Source: DASQMT01 sp963835735 (GTDB lineage Bacteria; Actinomycetota; Thermoleophilia; Solirubrobacterales; Solirubrobacteraceae). From it: a stretch of DNA of 64,000 nt. This document shows, piece after piece, positions 42,161 to 49,527 of the stretch. The stretch lies in NCBI GenBank assembly GCA_963835735.1, contig CAWIGP010000002.1, positions 620,001 to 684,000 on the forward strand. Reading direction: 5' to 3'. Made by a program: the position numbers and the translations under genes. The notes under the pieces were generated by a model. The model saw only the letters and a program-made list of their open reading frames with translations. It had not been told where the DNA came from and made no database searches. The number at the start of each line of letters is the position of its first letter. The first letter of the stretch is position 1.

Positions 42161-43443
42161 GACGGTCCATCCTGGCCGCCGCCGCCGCGGTGGCGGCCGG
42201 CCTGACAGTCGGCGCGTGCGGGACCGGCGACGCCAACGAGACGTCGGCCGCAGCGTCGGAGGGCTCGGTCAAGGCCGGGCCGGGCGTCGACGCGGCGGCG
42301 AAGACGATCCGCGTCGGCGACCTGAACGCGCTCAGCGGTCCGGCCGCCGCGCTCGGCAAGCCGGTCGCCGCCGGGCACAAGGCGTACTTCGACGCGCTCA
42401 ACGCGCGCGGCGGCATCGACGGCTGGAAGATCGACCTCGCGGTCGAGGACACCGGCTATCAGCCGCAGCAGCACGTCCAGGCGTTCAACTCGCTCAAGGG
42501 CGACATCGCGATCCTCAACTCGTTCGGCAGCCCGACGACGAAGGCGATCCAGCCGCAGTTCCAGCGCGAGAAGCTCGTGACCGTGCCGGCGTCGTTCGAC
42601 TCGATCTGGGGCACCGACCCGACGGTGGCGCCCGTCGGCACGCCGTACAGCATCGACGTCGCCAACGCGCTCGACTACGTCACCGACGGCGGCGCGAAGA
42701 AGCTGAAGATCGGGATCATCTACCAGAACGACGAGTACGGCGCCGACGGCCTGCGCGGCTTCGAGGCGGCCAAGGAATCGCTCGGTTTCGAGGACGCCGG
42801 ACAGCAGTCCTACAAGGCCGGCGACACCGACTTCACCGCCCAGGTGCAGAAGCTCAAGGCCGCGGGCGCCGAGGCCGTCGTCGTGACCGCGCTGCCCAGT
42901 GCGACCGGCCCGATCGTCGGCACCGCCGCGACGCTCGGCTTCACGCCGCAGTGGATCCTTCAGGGTCCGTCCTACATCGAGCAGCTGATCACCAAGGACG
43001 GCACGAAGGGCGCCGAGCCGACGCCGGTGGCGGCGGCGCTGAAGGGCGCGATCGTGACGTCGTTCTCCGCCCCGTGGGGCGACGACGGCGCAGCCGGCAT
43101 GGAGCAGCTCGTCGCCGACCAGAAGAAGTACGCGCCCGACCAGCCGCCGAGCATCTACTTCGCGCTCGCCTACTCACAGGGCAAGGTCGTCGAGGAGATC
43201 CTGCGCAAGGCGATCGCTGGCGGCGATCTGAGCCGCGAGGGCATCCTGGCCGCGAAGGAGAACCTCGGCGAGGTCGACCTCGGCGGGATCACGCCGGCGG
43301 TGACCTACACGCCCGAGGGCGGTCCGCCGTCGCGCGTCTCGCTGATCACCGAGATCGACCCAAGCGTCCCCGGCTTCCTCGCGGTCGTCGAGCCGGACCA
43401 CAGCAGCGAGGTCGGTGACGGCATCGACATCTCATCGTCGTAG
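42157..43443 (+). CDS. ABC transporter substrate-binding lipoprotein of the Liv type
   Basis: 428 residues from ATG 42157, with AGAGGAGG upstream. A lipoprotein signal with lipobox VGACG (Cys at about 21) anchors it outside the membrane. The mature domain is a periplasmic-binding type I fold (IRVGDLNALSGPAAALGKP, LKIGIIYQNDEYGADGLRGF, DTDFTAQVQKLKAAGAEAVVV). The ligand is unknown; the neighbouring acyl-CoA synthetase hints at a carboxylic acid. Ends the importer operon. Confidence 0.92.
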   Translation: MRRSILAAAAAVAAGLTVGACGTGDANETSAAASEGSVKAGPGVDAAAKTIRVGDLNALSGPAAALGKPVAAGHKAYFDALNARGGIDGWKIDLAVEDTGYQPQQHVQAFNSLKGDIAILNSFGSPTTKAIQPQFQREKLVTVPASFDSIWGTDPTVAPVGTPYSIDVANALDYVTDGGAKKLKIGIIYQNDEYGADGLRGFEAAKESLGFEDAGQQSYKAGDTDFTAQVQKLKAAGAEAVVVTALPSATGPIVGTAATLGFTPQWILQGPSYIEQLITKDGTKGAEPTPVAAALKGAIVTSFSAPWGDDGAAGMEQLVADQKKYAPDQPPSIYFALAYSQGKVVEEILRKAIAGGDLSREGILAAKENLGEVDLGGITPAVTYTPEGGPPSRVSLITEIDPSVPGFLAVVEPDHSSEVGDGIDISSS

Positions 43444-43511
43444 GCAACGCCGGCGAACGGCGGGCATTGAGGGAGCGGGATCGGCCGGCCGGTCCGCTCG
43501 CGCGCCGACGT

Positions 43512-43557
43512 CGAACGTCGGTGAGCCGGCCCTATACGGGGTGCTCACCGACGTTCG
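43512..43557. terminator. 14-bp perfect inverted repeat between convergent genes
   Basis: CGAACGTCGGTGAG (43512-43525) pairs with CTCACCGACGTTCG (43544-43557) around an 18-base loop. It lies between the binding-protein stop (43443) and the YeeE-like stop (43606), which converge, so a shared bidirectional terminator is likely. No T-runs. Confidence 0.6.
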
Positions 43558-43605
43558 GCATCGTAGGGCGCCCCGAGTGAGCGCACCCGCAATCCGGGCT
43601 CCCCT

Positions 43606-44613
43606 TCAATGCCCGCTGTTCGCCGGCGCAACGATCACGCCGCGGATCGACTCGCGGCCGCGCAGGGCGGGGCGCGCCGCGAGCAGGAGACGCCACGTGA
43701 GCAGGGCTCCGACCGCCATGGCCGCGATCGCCAGCAACGACCCGAACGACAGCAGCGAGAGCCCGGTCAGGCCGTGCCCGATGTTGCAGCCGTGGGCGAG
43801 GCTGCCGCCGGCGCCCATCAGCAGGCCGCCCGCGGCGGCGCGCGTCGCGCGTGCGCGGTCGGGGAAGCGCAGCCGCCGCTCGCCCAGCGCCGCTCCGCCC
43901 GCGAACACTCCGGCGGCGAGCCAGAGCTGGAACGGGAGCGCGGTCCCGGCCTCGAGCGCCGCGCGGCTGCCGTCGGCCGCGCCGACGAAGCCGAGCCCGT
44001 AGCCGTAGCCTGCGGCGTCGGCTGCGAGCCACGCCGCGGCCGCCACGGCGCCGAGCGCGACGCCGGCGATCAGTCCGTCGCGCCGCCGCGCCAGCAGCGC
44101 CGCCAGGGCGACGACGCCGACGACCAGCGCGACCGGCGTGTACGCCGCGTCGAGCAGCCCGGGCAGCGCGTGCTCGGCCGGCCGCGACGCGTCGTCGAGC
44201 CGCTCGATCACTCCGTCGCCGGGGCCGCGGATCAGCAGCTCGCCGACCGCGAACCCTGCGATCGCGATGCTGAGCGCGACCGCGCCGGAGCCGGCCTTCC
44301 ACAGCATGCCGGTCACGCAGCCGCCGGCAAGCGCCATCCCGGCGCCGAACACGAGCCCGCCCGCGAGCTGCGCGACAGGCAACAGTGCCGGGCCGCCCGC
44401 GCCGGCGCTCCGCTCGAGCGCGCCGACCTCCGCGGCGATCAGGAGCGGGAGCAGCAGCAGCTGCACTGCGACCGCAAGCGCGAACGCGCGTAGCAGCGTC
44501 GGGCGCCGCTCGAACGCGGCGCGGCGCAGCGCGCGGTTGAAGCACAGCCCCCAGTGCGTCATCACCGCACCGGCGGCGAACCCTGCCGCGAGGCCGAACA
44601 GCGCGTCGCTCAC
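43606..44613 (-). CDS. YeeE/YedE-family (thiosulfate/sulfur transport) membrane protein
   Basis: 335 residues from GTG 44613 (a longer frame is open upstream). About nine or ten hydrophobic segments. The conserved cysteines of the sulfur-transfer path are seen: THWGLCFNRALRRA near the start, LAGGCVTGMLWKAGSG mid-chain and GGSLAHGCNIGHGLTGLSLL near the end. YeeE/YedE proteins move thiosulfate or sulfide-level sulfur across the membrane. No tusA-like gene is beside it. Confidence 0.85.
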   Translation of the reverse strand: MSDALFGLAAGFAAGAVMTHWGLCFNRALRRAAFERRPTLLRAFALAVAVQLLLLPLLIAAEVGALERSAGAGGPALLPVAQLAGGLVFGAGMALAGGCVTGMLWKAGSGAVALSIAIAGFAVGELLIRGPGDGVIERLDDASRPAEHALPGLLDAAYTPVALVVGVVALAALLARRRDGLIAGVALGAVAAAAWLAADAAGYGYGLGFVGAADGSRAALEAGTALPFQLWLAAGVFAGGAALGERRLRFPDRARATRAAAGGLLMGAGGSLAHGCNIGHGLTGLSLLSFGSLLAIAAMAVGALLTWRLLLAARPALRGRESIRGVIVAPANSGH

Positions 44614-44636
44614 GCCCGGACCTATACCCGGCGCAG

Positions 44637-44800
44637 GTGACGCGGCGGTTACGGCCGGCCGCACCGGCGGGACACCGCGCGGCGAGTCGTCTCGGGCGAC
44701 GGGAGACTACGCGGCGAGCCGTCTCCGGCGTGCCGCGGCGGTTACAGCCGGCCGCACCGGCGAGCGGCGGCGACGTGACGCGGCGGTCACGACCGGCGGT
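44637..44800. repeat. Three imperfect direct repeats of about 30 bases
   Basis: Copies start GTGACGCGGCGGTTACGG (44637), GTGCCGCGGCGGTTACAG (44730) and GTGACGCGGCGGTCACGA (44775). The first two share about 31 of 33 bases, including GCCGGCCGCACCGGCG, while the third is shorter. GGCGAGTCGTCTC and GGCGAGCCGTCTC form another pair between them. They fill the gap between the SRPBCC stop and the YeeE start, the third copy overlapping the SRPBCC 3' end. Confidence 0.65.
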
Positions 44801-45347
44801 GCGCGCGCCGCTCGGCCTCGGCGCGGATCGCGTCGAGCGACGTTGCGACGGTCCGCTCCCACGACGGCGCGACGACCGCGCCCCACGCCGCGCCGAGCGC
44901 CCACAGGTCGGTGCCCAGCTCGCCGCTGTACTCAAACGCGGTTCCGGTCTCGCTCGCGCGCAGCTCGTAGCGCTCGAGCACGTGCGGGACCGGCCCCTTG
45001 ACGAGCCGGAACGAGACGCGCTGCGGCCGCTCGAACCGGATGGTCTCGACGGTCGTGACGCGGAGCCCCGGCGCGACCGGCGTGAAGTGCGCCGCGAGCA
45101 CCAGGTCGGCGCCGCGCTCGATCACCTCGAGCTTGCTGGCCAGCGCGCGCGGCGTCCGGCCCAGGTACGGCGCGGCGATCACGTCGAACACGACCTCGGG
45201 TGGCGCGGCGATGTCGAGCGCGATCGGGCCGAGCGGCCGCAGCCTGCGGCCGACACCGATGTCGAGCGTCAGGCCGGCGCGCGCGACCAGCGCTCCCCCC
45301 GCGGCGAGCAGGGAACCGGCGACTGCGGCACGGAGCGGCAAGCTCAT
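44787..45347 (-). CDS. SRPBCC-fold protein (polyketide cyclase/dehydrase-like)
   Basis: 186 residues from ATG 45347. A hydrophobic N-terminus (LRAAVAGSLLAAGGALVARA) may be a signal or membrane anchor. The rest matches the SRPBCC fold: IALDIAAPPEVVFDVIAAPY, VLAAHFTPVAPGLRV, VETIRFERPQRVSFRL and HVLERYELRASETGTAFEY. The fold binds hydrophobic ligands; its function here is unknown. Divergent from the radical SAM gene. Confidence 0.8.
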   Translation of the reverse strand: MSLPLRAAVAGSLLAAGGALVARAGLTLDIGVGRRLRPLGPIALDIAAPPEVVFDVIAAPYLGRTPRALASKLEVIERGADLVLAAHFTPVAPGLRVTTVETIRFERPQRVSFRLVKGPVPHVLERYELRASETGTAFEYSGELGTDLWALGAAWGAVVAPSWERTVATSLDAIRAEAERRAHRRS

Positions 45348-45360
45348 CGTCCCGTTCTAC

Positions 45361-45389
45361 ACCTAAAGAGGGACAGTCCCCGTTTAGGT
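45361..45389. repeat. REP-like hairpin (ACCTAAA...GGGACAGTCCC...TTTAGGT)
   Basis: ACCTAAA (45361-45367) and TTTAGGT (45383-45389) are complementary and enclose GGGACAGTCCC, itself a near-perfect dyad. The GGGACAGTCCC core resembles the hairpins of REP elements tied to IS200-like (RAYT) transposases. It sits in the 64-base divergent promoter of the SRPBCC and radical SAM genes. Confidence 0.55.
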
Positions 45390-45411
45390 TGCGGCTGGGA
45401 TACTCCGGCGC

Positions 45412-46806
45412 GTGGGAGCGCGCGACACGCTGCCGGTGGCGACCCGCTCGATCTGCCCGCACTGCGGCGCCGGCCTCGATGCCCAGCTGGTCGAGCGCGA
45501 CGGGCGCGTGATCCTGCGCCGCGAGTGCCCCGAGCACGGCAGGATCGAGGCGCTGGCGTACGGCGACAGCGAACGCTGGCGCGAAGCGCAGCGCTACGAC
45601 CGGCCCGGCTCGTCACCGCTGCTGCGCCAGACGGAGACCGAGCATGGCTGCCCGAGCGACTGCGGCATCTGCCCCGAGCACGCGCAGCACACGTGCCTCG
45701 GGATCATCGAGGTCAACACCGGCTGCAACCTCGACTGCCCGGTCTGCTTCGCCGAGTCGGGCACCGGCCACCAGGCCGACGGCTATTCGCTCTCGCTCGC
45801 GCAGGTCGAGTCGATGCTGGATGCGTTCGTCGCGGCCGAGGGGGAGCCCGAGGCGGTGCAGCTGTCGGGCGGCGAGCCGTCGATCCACCCGCAGATCCTC
45901 GACATGCTGGGCGCGGCGAAGGCGCGCGGGATCCCGCTGGTGATGCTCAACACGAACGGGATCCGGCTCGCGCGCGACCCACGCTTCGCTCCGGCGCTGG
46001 CCGCGCTCGGCGTGCACGTCTACCTCCAGTTCGACGGCTTCGACGACGCCACGCACCTCGCGATCCGCGGGCGGCGCCTGCAGGAGATCAAGCAGGCGGC
46101 GCTCGACCGCTGCGCCGACGCCGGCGTCGGCGTCTCGCTCGCGGCCGCCGTCGAGCGCCGGATCAACGAGCACGAGCTCGGAGCGATCGTGCGCTTCGGC
46201 GTCGCGCATCCGGCCGTCAACGGCGTGTTCTTCCAACCGGTCACGCACACCGGGCGGCATCCGGCGTTCGACCCGCTCGACCGGTTGACGAACGTCGAGG
46301 TGATCCGCGGCCTCTGCGCTCAGCTGCCGGAGTGGTTCCGCGAGGACGATTTCGTCGCCGTGCCGTGCTGCTCGCCGACGTGCCGCTCGGCGACCTACGC
46401 CCTGTACGACGGCGAGGACCTCGTCCCGCTGCCGCGACTCGTTGACGTCGACCGCTACCTGGGCTTCGTCACCAACCGCGCCGTGCCGGACCTCGAGGTC
46501 GCGGCCGCGCTCAGCGGGCTGTTCTCGGCCTCTGCCGCAGGCGGGACCGAGCGGACCGGCGATCGGCTGGAATGCGTCGCGTGCGGCGTCGGGCTGCCCG
46601 AAGAGCTGCAGCAGGTCGCGGCGCGCGGGTTCATGGTCGTCGCCCAGGACTTCCAGGACGAGTGGACGCTCGACGTCGGCAAGCTGCGTAAGTGCTGCGT
46701 CGGCGAGATCGTCCCCGACGGCCGGATCATCCCGTTCTGCGCGTACAACGCCGCGGGCTACCGCGCGCAGGTCCGCGCGGACCTGGCCGCGGCGGCGACC
46801 GCGTGA
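45412..46806 (+). CDS. Radical SAM enzyme of the COG1964 / tetraether-synthase-like family
   Basis: 464 residues from GTG 45412 (no evident ribosome site). An N-terminal zinc ribbon (ICPHCGAG, RRECPEHGR) precedes EHGCPSDCGICPEHAQHTC. The radical SAM cluster motif follows as NTGCNLDCPVCF (CxxxCxxC), then LSGGEPSIHPQIL and MLNTNGIRLA. The C-terminal region adds CCSPTCRS and CVACGVG plus KCCVGEI, offering extra cluster ligands. This ribbon-plus-core arrangement is shared with the archaeal tetraether lipid synthase family. The bacterial substrate is unknown. The stop overlaps the methyltransferase start (GTGA), so the two work together (inference). Confidence 0.85.
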   Translation: MGARDTLPVATRSICPHCGAGLDAQLVERDGRVILRRECPEHGRIEALAYGDSERWREAQRYDRPGSSPLLRQTETEHGCPSDCGICPEHAQHTCLGIIEVNTGCNLDCPVCFAESGTGHQADGYSLSLAQVESMLDAFVAAEGEPEAVQLSGGEPSIHPQILDMLGAAKARGIPLVMLNTNGIRLARDPRFAPALAALGVHVYLQFDGFDDATHLAIRGRRLQEIKQAALDRCADAGVGVSLAAAVERRINEHELGAIVRFGVAHPAVNGVFFQPVTHTGRHPAFDPLDRLTNVEVIRGLCAQLPEWFREDDFVAVPCCSPTCRSATYALYDGEDLVPLPRLVDVDRYLGFVTNRAVPDLEVAAALSGLFSASAAGGTERTGDRLECVACGVGLPEELQQVAARGFMVVAQDFQDEWTLDVGKLRKCCVGEIVPDGRIIPFCAYNAAGYRAQVRADLAAAATA

Positions 46807-47597
46807 ACGGCGCGCTGCCCGACCTGCTCGACCTCGAGACCGACCCAAAGGGCTGCTGCGCGCGGCTGTACGAGAGCGACGCCGTCCGCTGGCTGCTCGA
46901 CGACCAGCTGCACCCGGGCGGCGAGCGGCTGACGCTGCGGCTCGCGGAGCTCGCCGGCGCCGGGCCTGGCGCACGCGTGCTCGACGTCGCCTGCGGCAGC
47001 GGCGCCACCGCGCTGCTGCTCGCGCGCGAGCGGGGCTGTGTGACGGTCGGGGTCGACCTCGGCGCCCGCGCGATCGAGCGCGCGACGGCGGCGGCGGGCG
47101 GCGAGCGCGCGAGCTTCCTCCTGGGCGACGCCGAGGCGCTCCCGCTCCCCGACGCGAGCTTCGACGTCGCGCTGTCGGAGTGCTCGCTGTGCACGTTCCC
47201 CGACAAGCCGCGGGCGATCGCCGAGCTGACGCGCGTTGTGCGGCCCGGCGGGACGATCGCGATCGCCGACGTCACCGCCGACCTCGACGCCCTCCCCTCC
47301 GCGCTGCGCGGCGCCGCGGCGCGCGTCGCCTGCGTCGCCGATGCCCGCAGCGCCGCCGAGTACGCCGCGCTGCTGTGCGACGCCGGCTGCGAGGCGCCCG
47401 CGATCGAGCGGCACGACGCCGAGCTGCGCGCGATGGCCGACCGCGTCGAGGCGCGCCTGCGCGTCGCGCGCATGCTCGCGCCGCCGGGCGAGCAGCGCGA
47501 GCGCGTCCGCGAGGCCGCCGCGCTCGCCCGCATGGCGGTCGACGCGATCGCCCGCGGCAGCCTCGGCTACGCGCTGATCGTCAGTCGTCGTCCCTGA
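46803..47597 (+). CDS. SAM-dependent methyltransferase coupled to the radical SAM gene
   Basis: 264 residues from GTG 46803 overlapping the radical SAM stop. The opening KGCCARLYESDAVRWLLDD and HPGGERLTLRLAEL recalls the DVU_1556-type methyltransferases. The class I Rossmann motifs follow: RVLDVACGSGATALLLARE, VGVDLGARAIERA, LLGDAEALPLPDASFDVALSE and RVVRPGGTIAIADV. A CC pair near residue 18 may bind metal or metalloid. The substrate is unknown. Its 3' end overlaps the opposing VOC gene by 17 bases. Confidence 0.88.
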   Translation: MNGALPDLLDLETDPKGCCARLYESDAVRWLLDDQLHPGGERLTLRLAELAGAGPGARVLDVACGSGATALLLARERGCVTVGVDLGARAIERATAAAGGERASFLLGDAEALPLPDASFDVALSECSLCTFPDKPRAIAELTRVVRPGGTIAIADVTADLDALPSALRGAAARVACVADARSAAEYAALLCDAGCEAPAIERHDAELRAMADRVEARLRVARMLAPPGEQRERVREAAALARMAVDAIARGSLGYALIVSRRP

Positions 47598-47964
47598 CCG
47601 CGAATTCGGGCAGCGGACTCGGGTGGCGAGGCTCGTAGAGGCCCATCTCGCCCGCGCCGGGGATGAGGAACCGCGCGATCCGGCCCCAGCCCTCGTCCTC
47701 GATCGGCGACACGAACTCGACGCCCTTGGCCTCGAGCTGCCGGACGGTCCCCTCGATGTCGTGGCACATCAGGAACAGCGCGTGCTGCCCCGGCCCGCGG
47801 CCCCAGCCCGATCCGGGGTGGACCGCCAGCTCGCCCGGCGGCAGCGCGAAGATGAGCCAGCCGTCGCCGGCGTCGACTCCGTCGAACTCCAGGACGTCGC
47901 GCAGGAACACCCGCGCCCGCTCGGCGTCCTCCGCGAAGATGATCGTGTGGGCGCCGCCGATCAC
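47581..47964 (-). CDS. VOC-family (glyoxalase/bleomycin-resistance fold) protein
   Basis: 127 residues from ATG 47964. Two beta-alpha-beta3 modules are visible: AHTIIFAEDAERARVFLRDV with GDGWLIFALPPGELAVHP, then HALFLMCHDIEGTVRQLEAKG with FLIPGAGEMGLYEPRHP. Metal-ligand positions (H5, the His in HALF and Glu/Tyr near the end) are partly kept. Members are lyases, dioxygenases or binding proteins; which one cannot be told. Confidence 0.85.
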   Translation of the reverse strand: MIGGAHTIIFAEDAERARVFLRDVLEFDGVDAGDGWLIFALPPGELAVHPGSGWGRGPGQHALFLMCHDIEGTVRQLEAKGVEFVSPIEDEGWGRIARFLIPGAGEMGLYEPRHPSPLPEFAVRDDD

Positions 47965-47982
47965 GCCGTCGATCGTACGCCC

Positions 47983-48681
47983 TCAGTACGCGACGTCGAG
48001 CGCGCCGCACAGGAACCGCATCAGCGGCGTGGCCGACTCGCAGACCTGCGTGTAACGATCGAGGAATCCGGGCGCCGTCGCCGCCTCCTCGCCGAGGCTG
48101 ACCCAGGCGAAGTAGTCCGTGCGCTTGAGGTCCTCGGCGTAAGGGTGCTCCTTGTCGAACCCGGACGGCACGCGCTTGAGCGCGTCGCCGCGCAGCTCGA
48201 GCCCGCCGTCGAGCTGCTTGGCCCGGCTCCAGCGCTCGGGATCGTCGACGATCGCCTGGCGGATGGCGGTCAGCGCCGCCGTCTCCGGGTGCCATATCCC
48301 ACCGCCGCCGAACACCTCGCCGGGCGCCAGGTGCAGGTAGTAGCCGGGCGCGTGGACGTCCTTGCCGCGCGCGTGGCGGAAGTACATCCCGGTGTTGGTC
48401 TTGTACGGCGACTTGTCCTTCGAGAAGCGCGTGTCGCGGTAGATCCGGAACAGCGAGCCGCCTGAGCGGCGCGGGTCGGCGCGGAAGTGCGGGCTGACCT
48501 GCGCCAACCGGTAGCCGAAGTCCTCGATGAACGCGAGCGCGGGCTCCAGCACGTGCGTCTCGTAGCGCTCCTTGTTGGTCGCGAACCAGTCGCGGTCGTT
48601 GTGCTCGCGCAGCTCGACGAGGAAGCCGAACAGCTCGGGGCCGAACGACGGCGTTTCGTCCGATGTCGTCATGACGCGCAT
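47983..48681 (-). CDS. DUF2461 family protein
   Basis: 232 residues from ATG 48681, preferred over ATG 48672 because GGAG lies 10 bases upstream. Family segments: FLVELREHNDRDWFATNKERYE, ALAFIEDFGYRLAQVSPHF, SLFRIYRDTRFSKDKSPYKTN and GGGIWHPETAALTAIRQAI. DUF2461 proteins are widespread and cytosolic, with no settled function. Divergent from NAD kinase by only 18 bases. Confidence 0.88.
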   Translation of the reverse strand: MRVMTTSDETPSFGPELFGFLVELREHNDRDWFATNKERYETHVLEPALAFIEDFGYRLAQVSPHFRADPRRSGGSLFRIYRDTRFSKDKSPYKTNTGMYFRHARGKDVHAPGYYLHLAPGEVFGGGGIWHPETAALTAIRQAIVDDPERWSRAKQLDGGLELRGDALKRVPSGFDKEHPYAEDLKRTDYFAWVSLGEEAATAPGFLDRYTQVCESATPLMRFLCGALDVAY

Positions 48682-48699
48682 GATGACTAGGCTCCGGCC

Positions 48700-49524
48700 A
48701 TGGAACCGTTCAGGCTCGTGCCCGGGTGCGTGGGCGTGGTCGTGACGCCCGAGGGCGACTGTTCGCCGCAGCTGTACGCGATCGAGGCGTGGGCAGGCGA
48801 GCACGACCTCGAGTTGGTCGAGCTGGGGTCGAGCGCCGTGCCGAGCGGGGACGGGGCCGACTGCGAGCTCATCATCGCGCTGGGCGGCGACGGCACCATC
48901 CTGCGGTCGCTGCAGCTTGCGACGCCGCACCACGTCCCGGTCCTCGGCGTCAACTTCGGGCACGTCGGGTTCCTCGCCGACGTCGGTCGCGAGGACCTCG
49001 GGGCGGCGCTCGACGCGATCAGCCGCGGCGAGGCGCAGATCGACGACCGCACGGCGCTGGTGGCCACGATCCAGACCGAGCACCCGCGGCACGCCGTTGC
49101 GTTCAACGACGTGGTCGTCACGCGGATCCCCGGCAACGGGACCGCGCGGCTGCGCATCAAGGTCGGCGGCGAGACGCTGCTCGCGCTGCGGGGCGACGGC
49201 GTCGTGATCGCGTCGCCGACCGGATCGACCGCCTACACGGTCGAGGCCGGCGGCCCGGCCGTCTCGCCGACCCTCGACGCGATCGTCGTCACGCCGCTCG
49301 CCACGCAGGGCAGCCCGCTGCGCTCGCTGGTGATCGACGGCGGCGAGACGATGAGCGTCGAGATGGATCCCGACAGCGCGCCGCTGAGCGTGGAGATCGA
49401 CGGGCGGACGACCGAGCGGATGCCGACCGCGTCGGCCTTCGAGGTCCACGCCGCGCCCGGCAAGGCCAGGCTGCTCCGGACCCGGCCGCGTACGTTCTAC
49501 GGGGACCTGGCCAAGCGGCTCTGA
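48700..49524 (+). CDS. nadK: NAD kinase
   Basis: 274 residues from ATG 48700. The GGDGT motif (62-66) within LIIALGGDGTILRSL, LGVNFGHVGFLADV, FNDVVVTR, GDGVVIASPTGSTAYTVEAGGP and VVTPLATQGSPLRSLVI mark an NAD kinase. It phosphorylates NAD to NADP with ATP or polyphosphate in the cytosol. Followed by a membrane protein gene after 3 bases. Confidence 0.95.
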   Translation: MEPFRLVPGCVGVVVTPEGDCSPQLYAIEAWAGEHDLELVELGSSAVPSGDGADCELIIALGGDGTILRSLQLATPHHVPVLGVNFGHVGFLADVGREDLGAALDAISRGEAQIDDRTALVATIQTEHPRHAVAFNDVVVTRIPGNGTARLRIKVGGETLLALRGDGVVIASPTGSTAYTVEAGGPAVSPTLDAIVVTPLATQGSPLRSLVIDGGETMSVEMDPDSAPLSVEIDGRTTERMPTASAFEVHAAPGKARLLRTRPRTFYGDLAKRL

Positions 49525-49527
49525 CGC

